DNA of 64,000 nucleotides from positions 62,001 through 126,000 of the forward strand of contig JNEU01000912.1 in assembly GCA_000697475.1 (NCBI GenBank), written 5' to 3'. This document shows, piece after piece, positions 23,090-36,101 of this stretch (the first letter of the stretch is position 1; the number at the start of each line of letters is the position of its first letter). This stretch comes from Lichtheimia corymbifera B2541 (lineage: Eukaryota; Mucoromycota; Mucoromycetes; Mucorales; Lichtheimiaceae). The notes beneath the pieces are model-generated. The model was not told the DNA's origin. It made no database searches and saw only the letters and a list, made by a program, of their open reading frames with translations. A program made the translations under genes and the position numbers.

Positions 23090-24713
23090 ATGTCTGGCAA
23101 GTAACGACAGCATTGGTTCAACTTCAACACATTCATTCTCATGCTCTACTGCACGATGGCAAGGATGGGATGCTGTGTGTGGTGTTGAAACATACAAAAC
23201 TCTAAAGTGGTTTAATAAGCTAACGCGTATATGGACTACTTTTAGATATCCCCAAAACCATTCGAGTCGTTGCAAAGGAGGCAAAGAGCGGCAAACAAAT
23301 CCAGATATCTTATGTGAACAAAAAGGTCACTGGCAATGGATCATTTGGTGTTGTGTATCAAACGCGCCTTTTGGAAACCAATGAGGATGCTGCCATTAAA
23401 AAAGTCCTACAAGATCGACGCTTCAAGGTAAACTGATCCAAAGACATGGAATGGGATTTATATATATCATTAACACATGGAAATGGGATGGAATAGAACC
23501 GTGAATTGCAGATTATGCGTCTTGTGGATCATCCCAATGTATGTCGATTGAAATCATACTTTTACAATCAAGTGGAAAATAAGGTAAGGTTATGGAGGAG
23601 GAGGGAGTAGTGAGCAGTTGCTGAGCTGTTATTGTTGTTGCTATAGCAAGATGAGGTCTATTTGAACCTCGTGATGGAATATATCCCCGACACGCTGTAC
23701 CGCGCCGTTCGCCATTACGCAAAGCAAAAGCAGACTATGCCCATCATGCTTGTTCGTGTCTATATGTACCAGGTCATTCGGTCACTTGCTTACATCCATT
23801 CGCTTGGCATATGTCATCGAGATATCAAACCTCAAAACGTGTTGCTCGATCCGGCAACAGGGATCTGCAAAATGTGCGATTTTGGCAGGTAAGACAAACA
23901 GGGTCAATCAATTCTTAAAAGATATATATGCTGATCTTTCTTTCACACACCAGTGCCAAGGTGCTTGTACCAGGCGAACCAAACGTTTCATATATTTGTT
24001 CACGTTACTATCGTGCTCCTGAACTGATCTTTGGTGCTACCAATTATACTCTCAACATTGACATTTGGTCTACGGGATGTGTTATGGCTGAAATGTTACT
24101 GGGCCAACCCTTTTTCCCAGGCGACAGTGGTATTGATCAACTCGTGGAAATTATCAAGATTCTTGGCACACCCACAAAGGATGAAATTGCTGCAATGAAT
24201 GCAAGCTATGTTGAACATCGCTTCCCACAAATTAAACCACATCCATTACACAAGGTGAGTGAGTGAGTGACAAATTGGGTAGGGGGATGATTCATGCTAA
24301 CATGGAAAAAACAAACGCTTAGATCTTTGTCGGAGCTCCTGAATCAGCCATTGATCTCATGTCAAAAATGCTGCAATATCATCCTCAGCATCGTATCAGT
24401 GCCATTGAAGCTTTATGCCATCCATTCTTTGATCCATTGCGTGATCCCGCAGCACAGCTCCCCAATGGCCATGCATTACCACCCTTATTCAACTTTTCAA
24501 AGCGGGGTATGTAAAAAATGTATATGTGTACGCCTTGGCATGTCTTGGCTAAATCATCATTTCTCGTACGTAGAATTGTCTATTCGACCCGATCTGATAC
24601 ATCGACTCGTGCCTCCTCATACGGAACAAGAACTCCTGGATCACGGGATTGACGTCCATCATTTTGAACCTTTACCAGCTGATCAATTCAAGATACCACC
24701 TTCGTTTGTCTAA
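23090..24713 (+). CDS. glycogen synthase kinase 3 (GSK3/shaggy family)
   Basis: A Ser/Thr kinase of the CMGC group. Later exons are well supported: 23497-23583, 23647-23888, 23954-24254, 24323-24506, 24574-24713. Key features: Gly-rich loop GNGSFGVVY, catalytic [14 protein letters not shown], and the activation loop [14 protein letters not shown] with the conserved Tyr. C-terminal lobe motifs [20 protein letters not shown] and [14 protein letters not shown] follow. Fungal relatives (Rim11/Mck1, Skp1) act in stress, meiosis and morphogenesis signalling. The start is unresolved. ATG 23090 (MSG) fits the family, but its only GT donor (exon to 23100) joins to the exon at 23246 one base out of frame. 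The kinase domain itself is intact from about 23,247. Confidence 0.93.
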
Positions 24714-25364
24714 AGGGAGCGACTCCGAAATCAAGGACCAAAGGAAGATGGATGGATGAATGTATATGAGAGAAGAAGAGGATGAGGTTGGAAGGCTGGT
24801 GCCCCCCGCCCACACACACACACACACACACACCAATTGTATAGAGTACTTGATAGATATATACCCTTTTCTTTGCTGTAAGCTCCTGTTAGTGCACCAC
24901 ATGAAGGCGACTGCGGAACGTCTGCTTGAAGGATCCAAGTTGCATGTGCGTGTGCTACAAGGATTAGTTACTTTTGCCTTTTGGGTTGTAATACACGAGA
25001 ATTTTTTTGATCTCTCAATCAACATGTCAATATGTGCTGCTAGTAATTTTATTTTGCTAGCTAACAAGCAAAAGGATTGTCTTTGGTACATCAAAGCGGG
25101 ACCCTATCACATGTTCTATACCACCACCAGGGGATGATGTGACTCTCGAGCCAAGCATACCATGTCCCCTTTTGACAACTTGTATTGGCTTGGCAGCTCC
25201 ATTTAGTGAAATGATGGAGGCTGAGTTTACGATGTCTTTTGTGTGATAGAACCCAATGATAAGCATGGCGTTATCCAGTTTCTGCGCCATGGTGCCTATA
25301 TAAATGCCAGACCATTTCCCGCTTTACATATTATCTCTTTCTTATCCTTCTTTAATAACACAGC
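24714..25364. other. intergenic with CA microsatellite and actin promoter
   Basis: Spacer between GSK3 and actin. A CA microsatellite lies at about 24,811-24,832. Short overlapping open frames on both strands have no domain. The last 70 bp hold the actin core promoter, annotated separately. Confidence 0.5.
25297..25304 (+). promoter_or_regulatory. TATA box of the actin gene
   Basis: TATATAAA lies 61-68 bp upstream of the actin ATG, followed by a pyrimidine-rich stretch (about 25,316-25,353) typical of transcription starts of highly expressed fungal genes. Assigned by position and sequence only. Confidence 0.6.
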
Positions 25365-26916
<1,552 letters not shown>

Positions 26917-27150
26917 AGCAATCCTATTATCTATATCTATTCCCCGCTTTATTGTCCAAAGAAGAAAATTGTTCAAAAGGATGTCATTTTATGATGAAAC
27001 AATGAAGGGGAAAAAAGGGGATCCGATTTATGCAAAAGTTTGTGGGCACAGCAACAGGCTTGGTGGTGGTTATTTGCTTAATGTTCACACACAGCAGATA
27101 CATCTTACTTCTCTCTCTCTCTCTTTCTTTATCATTCACTTGCCGTATCC

Positions 27151-28977
27151 ATGACCATTCATTTACTACCGACAGAGGTCTTTGACCTCGTTGCCATGCA
27201 ACTGCCTACACGAGATCATTTTCAATGCTTGCTTGTAAACAAGGCTTGGTGCGACATTTTTTTACCCGTGTTATATCGTTCAGTCCCCTTGACACACAAG
27301 TGCAATATTCTGCCGATTCTTCGAAATCCGGCACGTTCCATTGGTCGGCATGTGCGAAAGCTCGTGGTGGATGACGGCATTTTGTCATTGGATTCAGTGG
27401 GTGAACTTCAAGCTTTATGTCCACTTTTACGAGAACTTGAATTCCGTTGGCCGAGAGTGAGACGACCGATTGTAAGCAACAGCAACAACAACAATAGTGG
27501 TGCCCATTGTTCGCCTGTGCCAATATTGGAAGCCATCGATACACGTGAGCTACGGACCTTACAATTGACATGCAATGGCGATACTGAGGCAGAGGCTGAT
27601 GATGATGGCGAGGACGACGACGACGATGATGATGATGATGATGAACCAGTACCACATTTGATGCGTCGATTTCCACCACGAGGCATGATGGAGAGTCTCA
27701 CGTTGCCATCCATTTTACAATTTACAGCCCATGTTGAGTCACTTTCATTGATCAATGTGCTTCCAATTTTACGTACCACCGAACTGGATACGATTCATGC
27801 AGCTTGTCCACGTTTACGGCATTTAGTGGTGGAAGGATCCAATATGGTCTTGACGCCTGTTGTCACTGACAAAGTTCATCCAAGCTTGCACACATTGCGT
27901 ATTACATATCCCTCGGGCTGGTCACGTACGGATTTATGGATCGATTACATTATCACGCACTATCCCAATTTACGCTCGCTTGATTTGGTCAACACATCCA
28001 AAGGCAGCTCTGTAATACGACCTGTGTCACGTGGCCCCACCTCCTTGGATCTTGCACATCGTCCACTACCACAGCATTTGAGTCATTTACGACTGATTCG
28101 TTTGGGTGACTATGGCAACGATGGTCAATATTTGACACCTCTCACTTTATTACCGGCCTTGTCAAATGTCGAAATCAAGAGTCAACGTCCATGGCATCCA
28201 GATACCTGGTTACGTGCAGTCAAAGACCGAGTGGATCATCTTTCCATTGATCTACCAGCTGATTCATTACCCTATTATGGCGATGCTATACAGACAACGC
28301 TGATGGTACTTGGTGATTTTCAACGTCTTGTCGAGTTACGTATTGATATGACACGTCTGGGTGGTGTATATGATATTTTAATGCATGCATGTCCACCGAC
28401 ACTGAAGCATTTGGCATTACTCAATGGTGTTTTTGATTTCGTGCTGCCCGACACACCACCGCTATCATCCACATTAGCGACAAAGTATTCAAACATCACT
28501 CGACTCACCCTTGACAATATGCTGGTGCTCGATAACGACATGCTGACCTTTGCTATCACTGTTTATTGTCCAAACCTTATCCACTTTAATGCCATTCAAT
28601 GCGTATGGCTCTCCTGTTCACGCAACACCCCGGTCGTCAATTTGGATTTTGCCACGCATTCCTTTGCCAGTTTATCATTTTCGCAATCTCGTATGATTAC
28701 TCACGCCAAACGTCGTCAACAGCAACAACAACAAAATTCTACCAGCAGCCCTATACAGTGTTACGGCTTTGTTTGCGATAACAAACCATCACCCTCATCA
28801 TCATCGTCATCATCAAAAGAAAGCATCGGTCGTAAACGACAACGAAGTCCTAATACACCATGGTTCATAACATTGGAGGACAACACTGGCTTTAGGATAG
28901 GAAAACAAGCGGAGGAATGTATCATTATCAAATGCAAAGAAGCAAAACAATTGTGGATAGAGGGATATCAAGTGTAA
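27151..28977 (+). CDS. F-box/LRR protein
   Basis: A single exon of 608 codons. Residues 4-45 (LLPTEVFDLVAMQLPTRDHF ... CLLVNKAWCDIFLPVLYRSV) form an F-box, which binds Skp1 in SCF ubiquitin ligases. Degenerate leucine-rich repeats follow (for example LRHLVVEG, LRSLDLVN, LSHLRLIRLGDYG, LKHLALLNGVFDF), the likely substrate-binding part. An acidic run of ten Asp lies near residue 155 (27,614-27,645), and Gln and Ser homopolymers are present near the C-terminus. A CT-rich stretch precedes the ATG. Such intronless F-box/LRR genes are numerous in Mucorales. The substrate is unknown. Confidence 0.88.
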   Translation: MTIHLLPTEVFDLVAMQLPTRDHFQCLLVNKAWCDIFLPVLYRSVPLTHKCNILPILRNPARSIGRHVRKLVVDDGILSLDSVGELQALCPLLRELEFRWPRVRRPIVSNSNNNNSGAHCSPVPILEAIDTRELRTLQLTCNGDTEAEADDDGEDDDDDDDDDDEPVPHLMRRFPPRGMMESLTLPSILQFTAHVESLSLINVLPILRTTELDTIHAACPRLRHLVVEGSNMVLTPVVTDKVHPSLHTLRITYPSGWSRTDLWIDYIITHYPNLRSLDLVNTSKGSSVIRPVSRGPTSLDLAHRPLPQHLSHLRLIRLGDYGNDGQYLTPLTLLPALSNVEIKSQRPWHPDTWLRAVKDRVDHLSIDLPADSLPYYGDAIQTTLMVLGDFQRLVELRIDMTRLGGVYDILMHACPPTLKHLALLNGVFDFVLPDTPPLSSTLATKYSNITRLTLDNMLVLDNDMLTFAITVYCPNLIHFNAIQCVWLSCSRNTPVVNLDFATHSFASLSFSQSRMITHAKRRQQQQQQNSTSSPIQCYGFVCDNKPSPSSSSSSSKESIGRKRQRSPNTPWFITLEDNTGFRIGKQAEECIIIKCKEAKQLWIEGYQV

Positions 28978-28992
28978 AGAATAAATGTGTAT

Positions 28993-30276
28993 CTATTTCT
29001 TTTTACCAAAGAGACTGAGAGCAGACCATCGATTGGGTTTCTTTTGGGGTGTACGATGTTGTTGTTGTTGTTGCTCATGTGCCAGCACCATTAGCTTTTG
29101 TCTTGCAGGTTCATAGCCTTGTGCTGCTGCAATTTGGAACCATTCTTTAGCAACAGCCGTGTCTTGAGGAATACCTTCGCCATTGAGGAACCTATATTGC
29201 ACCATGTTAGCATTGCATCTTACTATAAATCCTAGTACTACTACTTACATTTCACCCAGCATGTGTTGTGCATAATGATTGGGTGCCTCTGGCTGACTGG
29301 CAGCTGTTTGGTAATATTGGAAGGCCTTTTGATAATCACGCTCCACGCCCCAGCCATTACGGTACATATCGCCTAGAGCAGTCTGACAAAAGGGAATATC
29401 CGAGCCCTTGGTACACCAATGCAATGCATCCTTGTAAGCTTGTTTCTTCATATAAATGCTTGCTAATTCTTCAATAGCCACGGCAAAGTCTTGTTGTGCG
29501 GATTGAGTGAGCCATTCAATGGCCTTGTCCGTATTGTCTTCCTCAACAGCAGCAAGATGACCGAGAATGTATTGGCAAAAGCGATCATTGCTCTGTTCAG
29601 CGCCTAAGGTGGCATAACGTGTGGCTGCTGCTATCCGTTCCTTGTCATTATCATTGTTGTGATTATAGTATCCATAAGCGAGATCCACATAGGCTTTGGT
29701 TTGTCCCAGCGCCACAGCACGCTCGTACCATGCAATAGATTTGGAAATGTCGTTGAGTGAGTCTGTGTAGCGATCTCCATATAAACGTCCAAGCTCATAA
29801 GCAGCTTCGCCCTGTTCCTCGGCCGCTTGTTCCAAAAGGGCCATGCCTCGCTTACGATCGCGATCCACACCAATACCACGTGTCAGTAACAAGCCTGCCA
29901 GATACGCTACTTGCGATCCACCATTACTGCTGCCTTGAAGAATCACATCAACCGTGTTGTCAGACAAGGGTTCATGATGAGCAAGGTACTCGGCACAGGA
30001 TGTCAGCGCATCAGACAACTGCTTATCAAACACACTCTGTGCCCACATGTCGGCTTCTCGCTCATTGGCTGCCATAGCATGGCTCGATTGGCTGTAGATG
30101 GTGCATAACTTGGTCTTGGCTTCAATGTCGCCATGGGCCGTTGCCTGGTAACGAAGAAACTGCAACGCCTGCAAACGCTGTTCCCGACTTGATTGTTCAG
30201 CCGTAGAGTGGATCACTTCAGTAGCCGATATTAAATGTAACTCGGGAGCCGTGTTGAATAAAGTTTCCACCGTCAT
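28993..30276 (-). CDS. Sel1-repeat (TPR-like) protein
   Basis: Two exons (30276-29249 and 29191-28993) give 408 residues. At least six Sel1-like repeats are visible, each with the pattern of Ala-x-x-Leu-Gly-x-x-Tyr followed by Gly-x-Gly-Val and Ala-x-x-Trp/Tyr-x-x-x-Ala-Ala (for example KRGMALLEQAAEEQGEAAYELG, DISKSIAWYERAVALGQTKA and KAFQYYQTAA). The C-terminus is basic, with a Gln run and a KKK end. Related fungal proteins include chitin synthase activators of the Skt5/Chs4 type, but the characteristic Skt5 C-terminus is not evident, so no symbol is given. It is probably a cytosolic adaptor. Confidence 0.82.
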
Positions 30277-30974
30277 TTCATAGATGAAAAAGAAGTGAAG
30301 AATATTAATAGCTCAGTGTGTGTGTGTAGACGTAGTACATATTGTAACTGACATCCCATTACATGCAATTAAAAAGCTAATTTTTGGCAGACCGCCTGAT
30401 CTCAATTTGACACCTTCCACCACTTGTTGTTGTATGCATCTTTCATTTAGATTAGCAAAAAGCAAATTTATTCTTGATCGCTACGCTAAAACTTATATTA
30501 TAATAAAAACAGCAATAACTTTTTTTTTCCAATGTAATGTAAATCCGCATCCCCTTACCCCTTTTCTCAGCATGCCCAAAATTGACCTGGGAATAGCACG
30601 GATGCATGTGCTATACAATTGGGCCATATCAACTGAGAAAGATCCGGTTTGCGAAAGATGAGTGCGTGTGTGTGTGTGTGTGTCAAAGAGAGAGAGAGAG
30701 AAAGAGAAAGAGCTCGTTGTATGGGTGGTTGTGAATAGATCGTTTGCGTCCGTGTGTGAATGTGTGAGTGCGTTGGTGATGATTGTTGGATGATGTTGTA
30801 GGGAAGAAAGTTGTTTCATGTTCGTGGTATCATGGTTGCAGCAGGAGCCGTTGCCGGGAACTGTATCCTCGGTTTCTTGTAAGCTGAGGACACACTTACG
30901 GTCTATGAAAAGTGATTGTGTTAATATGATCTTTACCCACTCACATAGCCGCCACCCATCACCATTCACGCAAA
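30277..30974. other. intergenic with GT and GA microsatellites
   Basis: Spacer between the start of the Sel1-repeat gene and the 3' end of poly(A) polymerase. GT and GA simple repeats lie at about 30,664-30,712. The minus-strand open frame 30,493-31,005 runs through the simple repeats and partly over the last exon of the polymerase; I do not treat it as a gene. Confidence 0.5.
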
Positions 30975-33085
30975 TCAAATGCGCACGGCTTTTGTTTCTC
31001 CACAAACCTGGCTCGCACGCTTGACAACTGATATCCGCCTTACTTCCGAAGGGAGCATGGACCTGATGGATGATGAAGGGAAATATAAAAAAAAATCAGC
31101 TGACAAAGAGATGATAGTGTGAACAGACACCACTGACCTTTTTACATGTCGTACAATGACATCCATGTGTTGTTCTTCATATTGTTCCCAACTCCTTGAA
31201 AACCTCCGAAAATCACTGATCGGCCAGCTAATATCGATGAGTCGTACTTGTTCTCGAGCTATAATATGATATCCTGTTCAGCATCGTTTGTTTATGCATA
31301 CACACACATGCACAGCTCGAATTACCTGGTACAGGCTTGAAATACAACCCAATATAAAACGTCCTTGTATATACCGTCATGCCTTGTCCAGACTCTTGCG
31401 TCTTGATACCTGCTCCTCGGGTAGCAGCATCCACCTCGTCAAAGCTTGTACAGTTGTACGTATTGTCAAAGCCTTCTATAAAAGGATGAGCTAATGCAAG
31501 ACCATTCACGCTTTCCAACTTGTTGAGTAATCCTCGTATACGTGATTCCACCAAACCAGTCCTAAAAGTAACTTGTTAATTGCTTTGAATATTCCCAAAA
31601 GTGGGTCAACCTACCATTTCAGCTGCCGTGAAGCATTGTCACTGCTCACCACGATCTCCAAAAAGTGTTCATAGTTGCGAAAGAAGGCGTGCCCCTCGAA
31701 TAATGCTTCCCAAGGCAGACTACCAACCATAATCTTGTCCATGATTTGTGCAGCACGCTTACATTCTCCAATGACGATTTTGAATGTTGAGTTGGTCATG
31801 TTGTGAGTAGCGCACATTGTTGGATAGGCAGGTGTAATGATGGGCATTTTGTGTGCTCGATCCATGTAATTTTTCTGCATAGAGAGGAACCTCATCAGTA
31901 TCATTGGCAAATCCCCTTGCCCATCTTATATTTTACCTTTGGATCCCATGATTGCAAATTAGCCAAAGACGGGCCTTCTTTGTCATCGCATAGTCGTACA
32001 GGATGTGGCCATTGCCAATTCACCATGATGCCAAACACCTTGCTTGCTACCGTACTCGCACATGCATTTGGGTATAATTGACAAACGCGAGCGACCATAA
32101 TGGCCCATGCAACACCACCCAAAAAACCGAGAATATTGGAATAGATCCCACGTCGAATGGCCCATAATTTGATGCATCGAACCGCTGTACGAAACGTGTC
32201 GACGTCTGGAACAAGTTGTAAAATGGCGTCTGCTACTCGAGTGCCGTTGATGCTGCGTATATCCTTTTCGTTCATCGAAATAAGCAATTCATTATTGTCA
32301 ATATCGAGATCTTTTGGCACGGTTGGTAATGGGATCCTTGCACACAAGAGATCAACCTGTTCGTTTCCATGTATACAAGTAACGGGTCAGTTTTCCAATC
32401 CCTCTTTATCTCTCTCTCACACACACACTTACCGGGATACCAAGAAATTTGAGCTTGATGATTGGTACATAGGATTCTTTAATAGCCTAAGACGAACGAA
32501 AAGGGAGATCAGTTTATGACGAGTGCATAGATTCCTCCTCTCCCAGTTGACATACCGTGAATTGTGTTACTTCGGGTTCGTTTTCAAGTATATCGCATAC
32601 GCCGTCAAAAAAGTGATCTCGTGTAATATGGCGTGGGCAAATACATACGGCGTCGATGTCAGCGTCTAATATCCAAGGTAGGTTAGGACAGGGGGGTTTG
32701 TCGTCATAGTCCTCGAATCACTTACTGGCCGCTTGAACGCCCAATCGACAACTACCGAATGTCATCACTTTTCCGCCTGCTAAACGGGCTTGTTCTGGAG
32801 TGAATCCAAGTTGGATGCTTGCCTTGTACACGAACTGCTGGGTCAAAAGTTCCAACTTTTGTAATACGGTATCCCTGAAAAGGAGAGCCCACGTCAATGA
32901 TCCATGTAGGATGATGATAGATAGGATAAGCTGATATACCTCAATAAAGAGACCTCGCGCGATTCGTACATGTTGTATTTTTGTAATGCTGCTTCCAACT
33001 GCTTTTCCAGCATGCGATCTTTCTCGGATGGGCCGACAAGTGATAATGGTTGCGACACACCGAGATGGACTTTTCCTTTGACCAT
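30975..33085 (-). CDS. PAP1: poly(A) polymerase
   Basis: A multi-exon gene (about eight exons) encoding the nuclear poly(A) polymerase that adds mRNA tails in the cleavage and polyadenylation complex. The nucleotidyltransferase core is clear: GKVMTFGSCRLGV, then a split ADIDA motif holding two catalytic aspartates, then VDLLCAR with the third. The central domain has NGTRVADAILQLVP, CIKLWAIRRGIYSN, GFLGGVAWAI and YPTMCATHN. The RNA-binding domain follows (SGLVES-like start, AHPFI, YIGLYFKP, WPISDFRRF). The start at ATG 33085 (MVKGKVHLG) leaves a normal-length N-terminus. After the RNA-binding domain only about 30 basic residues remain before the TGA at 30,975-30,977, shorter than in yeast. Confidence 0.92.
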
Positions 33086-33216
33086 TGTATACAAATGGGG
33101 GTGTGTGGTATAATAACGAAAACGCAAGAGAAAAAGAAAACGACACAAGGAGAGTTACAAAGTGGATTTTCATTTTTGTGCGGAGATAACGGAAACGATG
33201 ATTGTTGCTGAGGAAA

Positions 33217-33219
<3 letters not shown>

Positions 33220-33250
<31 letters not shown>
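33220..33250. repeat. GA microsatellite
   Basis: A perfect GA dinucleotide run of about 15 repeats in the short spacer between the poly(A) polymerase start and the hexokinase-like 3' end. Probably polymorphic; no function inferred. Confidence 0.9.
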
Positions 33251-33252
<2 letters not shown>

Positions 33253-33332
33253 GTGATCTAAGGTAGACTACTATTTGGAGGAGGAGTGCGTGTGTGTGTT
33301 ATAATATACATGGAGTAATAGAAACGGGTGGA

Positions 33333-35071
33333 TTATGAACTAGTAATGGCATCTGCTGCTATTTTCTCTGCCATCATAGCTACAATGGCTGCTCCAACAA
33401 TACGTGAATGCTTGACAATACCAACAGTAAGTTTGGATGCAATGTGTTCTGGTATCAATTCCTTGATGGTGCTGCATACTCGAGGATGAAATGAGGGGTA
33501 ATCTTCATAGATCTCTCCACTAATGGCTATAAGAGAGAGATGTAAGCCAATAACTCCACCACCACCACCAACATAATCACAACAACACATACCAATAGCA
33601 CATCCTCCATCTTCTGAATCAAAAGGTGTTCCATTTTCAACCATGTGTCGGATGACCGCTGCAATGGATGCTCCCACTAACATGGATGCTCGTGTCCCTA
33701 CGAGTTCGCATACACGTTTGACTACTTCGCGGTCGCCCAATGTGCATTTCTGGATATTCATCATGTCTTGGATGACAATACGTGTATCTTCAAGTTCAGG
33801 TGAATCGTCTGCTTCGCAAATGTACATGTAGCTGGTGTCAAAGCTATGCGGCCTGTTCAATGCTTCGCTTGACTCGCCATTAAAAAGCACATCACGATCC
33901 ACCAGGTATATCAATATGATCCGGACCAATTCGCCCAATGCAATGCCTGTCGTCATCTTTTCAAACACGTGATATTGTGGATTGATGGATTCTCGATCAA
34001 GTTTGCGATCAAACCACGTGCATGGCAATGTCCGTCGCGATGAGCCAAAGTTGCACCATTCTGTATTGATAATCATGTTGTTGCCAGCTTGTTGAGAATA
34101 AAAGGCGTGATCTTGTAGCTTGGTTACATTCACCACAGGTTCATAGTATGCGCAATTGGTACCCAAACTATGCACAATGCCAAGACGTGTGCATGCATGT
34201 TGATATGCATGTGCTAGTAATACACATACAGCGTCTGTGTTGGAAATAAAAAAAGAGCGTGAGTGAGAAGAGGTATATATCTTATCTCCATACCATTTGT
34301 GATAGCGACAACTTTGATAGGTAGATTCTTGAGTTGCATTCGTTCGTGCATCATTTGAACAATATCCACACCAACACCATTTGGGTAACTGAAACCGTGG
34401 CCAAGAGACATGATACGACCATTGTTGAGAGCTGTTTGTTTGATGGCGAAGCATAATGAACATGCCATTGAATAAACAAAGTGTTCCTGAGTGCCTACTC
34501 GGTTGAGAAAATCGGCAACGCATTCGACAACGTAATCGATGAGCACCACGAAATCATCCCCGCTCATCAGATCTTGTGGAATCTTGTACTGGTATTGATT
34601 GCTTCGCCTTTCAATAGCACCTGACAGACGTAGATATCCATGGAAATGATTTCAAGTGCCAAATAGGTCCCTTTCTCTTGCCCAGTAGGATATCCTGATT
34701 AATTTCCCGCATATTCCCTTTAGTACAGCCATTCACATACAATACTAAACCATACCACACCCACCCACACATATATATATATACACCCACACCCACACAG
34801 ACACCTAGATACACAGCGCACACCCACATACACATGCACCTAGCCTCTCATAAATGAACACTGAGTTACCTGAAACGAATGAAGGAATCATGTTAAGGTC
34901 GCTTGATCTGTCGTCAAGGAGACCTGCCTTGAGTTCTTTTTGAAAGTAATCGATAACGCCATGGAGCGATTCTTCGCTAAGCCAGAATTGACGGTGGACT
35001 TCTTCCAATGCTTCTTGTTGTTGTTGATCGGCATACCGAGTAGGTTCGAAACAGGCTGCTGACGGCACCAT
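33333..35071 (-). CDS. degenerate hexokinase-like protein, possible pseudogene
   Basis: Exons 35071-34870, 34694-34294, 34234-33593 and 33526-33333 cover the whole hexokinase fold, but the catalytic equipment is eroded. The context YPTGQEKGTYLAL is followed by EIISMDIYV where hexokinases have the phosphate-1 loop DLGGTNLRV. The FSFP sugar-contact stretch reads YSMACSLCF. The C-terminal adenosine motif DGSG reads HSRI before VGAAIVAMMAEK. The catalytic Asp region (TNDAV, across an intron) and INTEW with its Glu survive. Exon 2 also needs a one-base frame change at about 34,597-34,610. It resembles the non-catalytic hexokinase-like regulators known in fungi (the XprF/HxkC type). Whether it is a regulator or a decaying gene cannot be told from sequence. 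Confidence 0.75.
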
Positions 35072-36101
35072 AGTATTGAAAGGGCTTCAGAAGAGCAAGA
35101 CCAACCATAATTCCCATTTTCAGTTTAAGGTAAGCTCTCCGACCCAACCCAACTCGGCATCTGGCGGGAAATGGTTGACAAGCACGGACTCCTCCTCCCT
35201 CATTCATTGTTGCCATGCCAACAAAACGACGATGATCATCATTCTCCTTTTCCACTGCATAGTAAATGGGATGCCATTGAATGATGGATGATATCCATAC
35301 CTACTACAATAGATGTAGCATTTGTATGACACCTGATTTTCCGCGCAGAGATGATCATCACCAAGCACCAATAAACTTTCTTTTACACCTAAAATTTGGG
35401 CCTGAATATCATTCTCCCTCTTACTCACTGATCAAGAAATCGGATTGACTTTTTGATGGCGCGGGATCTAGCCCATCCAATGGATTAATCAGGCTTCTTG
35501 TGTAATATGATCACACTATTTACCAATGGTAGTACTTGGGAACATGAGATAAAATCTTGTTGATCTTGACCAAGATATCCTCCTCCTCCTACTTGGAGAC
35601 GCATCGCTCGTCTTGTTGAGGAAGAGAGCGGTCGGCACTTTTGCTACCCGGTATTATAGAGACATCACCCTTCATATATAAGACACAAGAATAATGGGAC
35701 CATCAGCAGCAGATAATGCTTGTGAGAACATTACATAATAGTGTGACTATATAGGCTCTCTTTCCCAGCTGGATAATGTTGGACATCAAGTGAATACAAC
35801 TTTTATGCAACGTAACATGGTGCACAGGAGGACGATTTAAATGGTGATCATTGTTTATGTTTCCATGGCAATAAAGGAATGACGAAAAAGTTGTCAAACC
35901 TTGATAGGTACGTCCACTCTACATGGGATTGTGATCACTATTATCAACGAGCTTATTGTCAAAATCGAATTACATGTATCATTGCATCATTCATTTGGGC
36001 CGACACGCACACGCGAGTGAAGGGGTCTAAATTTGGGAGAACGACTTCTTGCAACAACTCCAATTCCACCACGAGCCTCCCCTCCCACCACGATTTGAAG
36101 C
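35072..36101. other. intergenic, divergent promoters
   Basis: About 1 kb between the minus-strand hexokinase-like gene and plus-strand LSM1. Open frames on both strands (for example 35,204-35,428 minus and 35,879-36,166 plus) are short, overlapping and without domains. I see no repeat or RNA gene. Confidence 0.5.

Noticed and set aside
27206..27779. Minus-strand frames opposite the F-box gene
   Set aside because: They contain serine and histidine runs that mirror the acidic repeat of the F-box protein; the plus-strand 608-codon frame is far stronger.
30493..31005. 170-codon minus-strand frame
   Set aside because: It runs through GT and GA simple repeats and overlaps the final exon of poly(A) polymerase in another frame.
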